Of a DNA stretch of 64,000 bases, positions 62,796 to 64,000 are shown in pieces. The translations under genes and the position numbers were made by a program. The DNA comes from Macrostomum hystrix (Eukaryota > Platyhelminthes > Macrostomidae): NCBI GenBank assembly GCA_950097015.1, contig CATNEN010000003.1, forward strand, positions 5,875,501-5,939,500. The letters run 5' to 3'. The notes beneath the pieces are model-generated. The model searched no databases. It was not told the origin of the DNA and was given only the letters and a program-made list of their open reading frames with translations. How positions within the stretch are numbered: the first letter of the stretch is position 1; each line of letters opens with the position of its first letter.

Positions 62796-63620
62796 TCAGG
62801 GCACAGAATCTCGACTGTCGATGCGAAAACCCGGCGGCGGACGCAGCTGCGGATAAACCTGGTGAATATACCAGTCAAAGCTGCGGCAATTCAGTCGTTT
62901 GCGCAGAGCGATCCGATCTGAAACGTCGCCCATATCTGCTGGTGGACTGCCGCTTTGATTGTAGTGCATCAGAGCATAGTCGTCTAGCCACACGCGAGCC
63001 AGTCGGGCCGTGTTCCTTCGAAACATCTCCGCTCCGCCTTCCTGACCGAAACTGTAAGGAAAATTGCGCCGGAACACGTGGCCAACAATCGAGCAGGGTG
63101 CGATTTCAAGTCTACCGCCACACATCCAAGCTTTGAAGCTTAGCTCGAGATTCTCGGCGCCCCACACGTTGAATCCTGGGTCGTAGCCGCCAAGACGGTA
63201 GAAGTTGTCACGCATGATAGCAAATAGACCGCCAGGCATTGTGGGACTGGCAACAGGCTGGGTGCTGTTCTCAAATGGCGCGGGTCTCAATCTGTGCCAA
63301 ATAAACTGTAGGCTCCAGTCGAAGCCGCCGACTAGGAAAACTGACCGCTTCGTTACGGAGAACGCGAAGCTTCTGTCGTTAATTTTTGCGATGACGGGAA
63401 CAACAACGGCCAGCGGCTCGGCGGCTAGGCGTCTTAACAGTGGCGGCAGCCAGCCTGGCGCGCACTCACAATGGGAGTCCAGGAATACCAGGGCGGCAGA
63501 TGAGGCTTGTCGTGCGCCCAAAAGGCGGGCCCGAATTAAGCCTTGTCGAGTGGCGGCGCGAAGTACCCGAACTCGGCCTTCGTATCTTAATGAGTTTTTG
63601 ATGGGATTTTCTCAATTCCT
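62796..63620 (-). CDS. Polypeptide N-acetylgalactosaminyltransferase, last exon
   Basis: The frame on minus runs from about 63600-63620 (acceptor unclear) to a TGA at 62796, about 265 residues. It holds the second half of a GT27 catalytic domain: [20 protein letters not shown], the metal-binding DxH in [12 protein letters not shown], the [20 protein letters not shown] Gal/GalNAc-T motif, [17 protein letters not shown], then HVFR and WYIHQVYP. These Golgi type II enzymes start mucin-type O-glycosylation on Ser/Thr. Earlier exons (membrane anchor, first half) lie beyond the window. The stop comes about 20 residues after the catalytic domain, and AATAAA follows, so the usual C-terminal ricin-type lectin domain is absent. 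A CAG-GTTTAT donor-like site near 62873 could allow another 3' exon. Confidence 0.9.
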
Positions 63621-63879
63621 AATTTGATTTGCCCGCCCATGTTTCCAAGTGTGATGTAGGGCTGATGGTTTAAAATGATAGCTGCGTCTGAATCACGAAA
63701 AACTATTTGATATTGGTGCGGAACAGACAGTCCTTGGGGTGAGGTATTCGAGTTGAAAAAATATTGAAGAAAATGAGTGACAAGTTTACTAAAATGTATT
63801 ACTTGATCACTGGTTACTAGTCGAGAACTAGAGAACTTTTTGTCTGTAGGGTCCTTGCATTTAGCTATTGCGGTGCGGT
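63621..63879. other. GALNT intron, nothing else recognised
   Basis: Sequence upstream (on minus) of the GALNT last exon. No further coding exon was recognised. Confidence 0.4.
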
Positions 63880-64000
63880 CTACAGACCACTCTACAGACT
63901 ACAGTGCACACTACAGACTACATGCACACTACAGACTACAGAGCACACTACAGACTATATGCACACTACAGACTACATGCACACTACAGACTACAGAGCA
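63880..64000. repeat. 18-bp minisatellite at window edge
   Basis: Units of CACACTACAGACTACATG alternating with CACACTACAGACTACAGAG. The array runs to the window end, so its full size is unknown. It lies in or upstream of the GALNT intron. Confidence 0.93.

Overview
The window is a piece of a metazoan nuclear genome. It holds intron-containing genes with GT-AG splice sites, AATAAA poly(A) signals, tRNA-derived SINEs, a LINE fragment, a mariner remnant, a hAT-type miniature element and many 16-24 bp minisatellites. The gene families (FREM1, CCDC102A, ESCO, GALNT, ionotropic glutamate receptor, M13 peptidase, TSP1 protein) are animal families. Short introns, high repeat load and moderate GC suggest a spiralian invertebrate, perhaps a flatworm; that placement is inference. 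No virus, prokaryotic operon or CRISPR array was seen.

Layout. 1-7.5 kb: no firm gene; SINEs, one minisatellite and one exon-like open stretch (4865-5207). 7.5-19.1 kb, plus: an M13 (neprilysin-like) type II membrane protein whose zinc-binding motifs are missing. 19.8-22.6 kb: an 18-bp minisatellite, then a SINE split by a hAT-type element that carries its own 16-bp minisatellite. 23.6-26.2 kb, minus: a small secreted TSP1-repeat protein. 26.9-28.3 kb: a broken Myb/SANT-like gene and a 24-bp minisatellite. 29.9-32.1 kb, plus: a possible zinc-finger exon and an acidic protein with a 14-residue repeat. 33.2-34.3 kb: a degenerate mariner transposon. 34.4-35.8 kb, plus: a three-exon extended SDR resembling D-erythronate dehydrogenase. 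37.0-47.7 kb, minus: a complete eight-exon FREM1-like matrix gene of 2305 codons. 49.3-52.1 kb, plus: an ionotropic glutamate receptor whose ligand-binding exon is split by a 5'-truncated LINE. 54.7-59.3 kb, plus: a six-exon CCDC102A gene. 61.0-62.1 kb, plus: an intronless ESCO cohesin acetyltransferase. 62.8 kb to the edge, minus: the last exon of a polypeptide GalNAc-transferase that ends before any lectin domain.

The genes look like unrelated neighbours, not a pathway. I did not find a convincing new multi-gene system. The strongest second-look points are the nested hAT/SINE/minisatellite, the LINE-split receptor exon with target-site duplication, the M13 protein without zinc ligands, the ESCO copy with altered catalytic positions, and an Arg-rich insertion in the FREM1 lectin domain. 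Exon borders were read by eye from splice consensus and reading phase and were not checked against transcripts.
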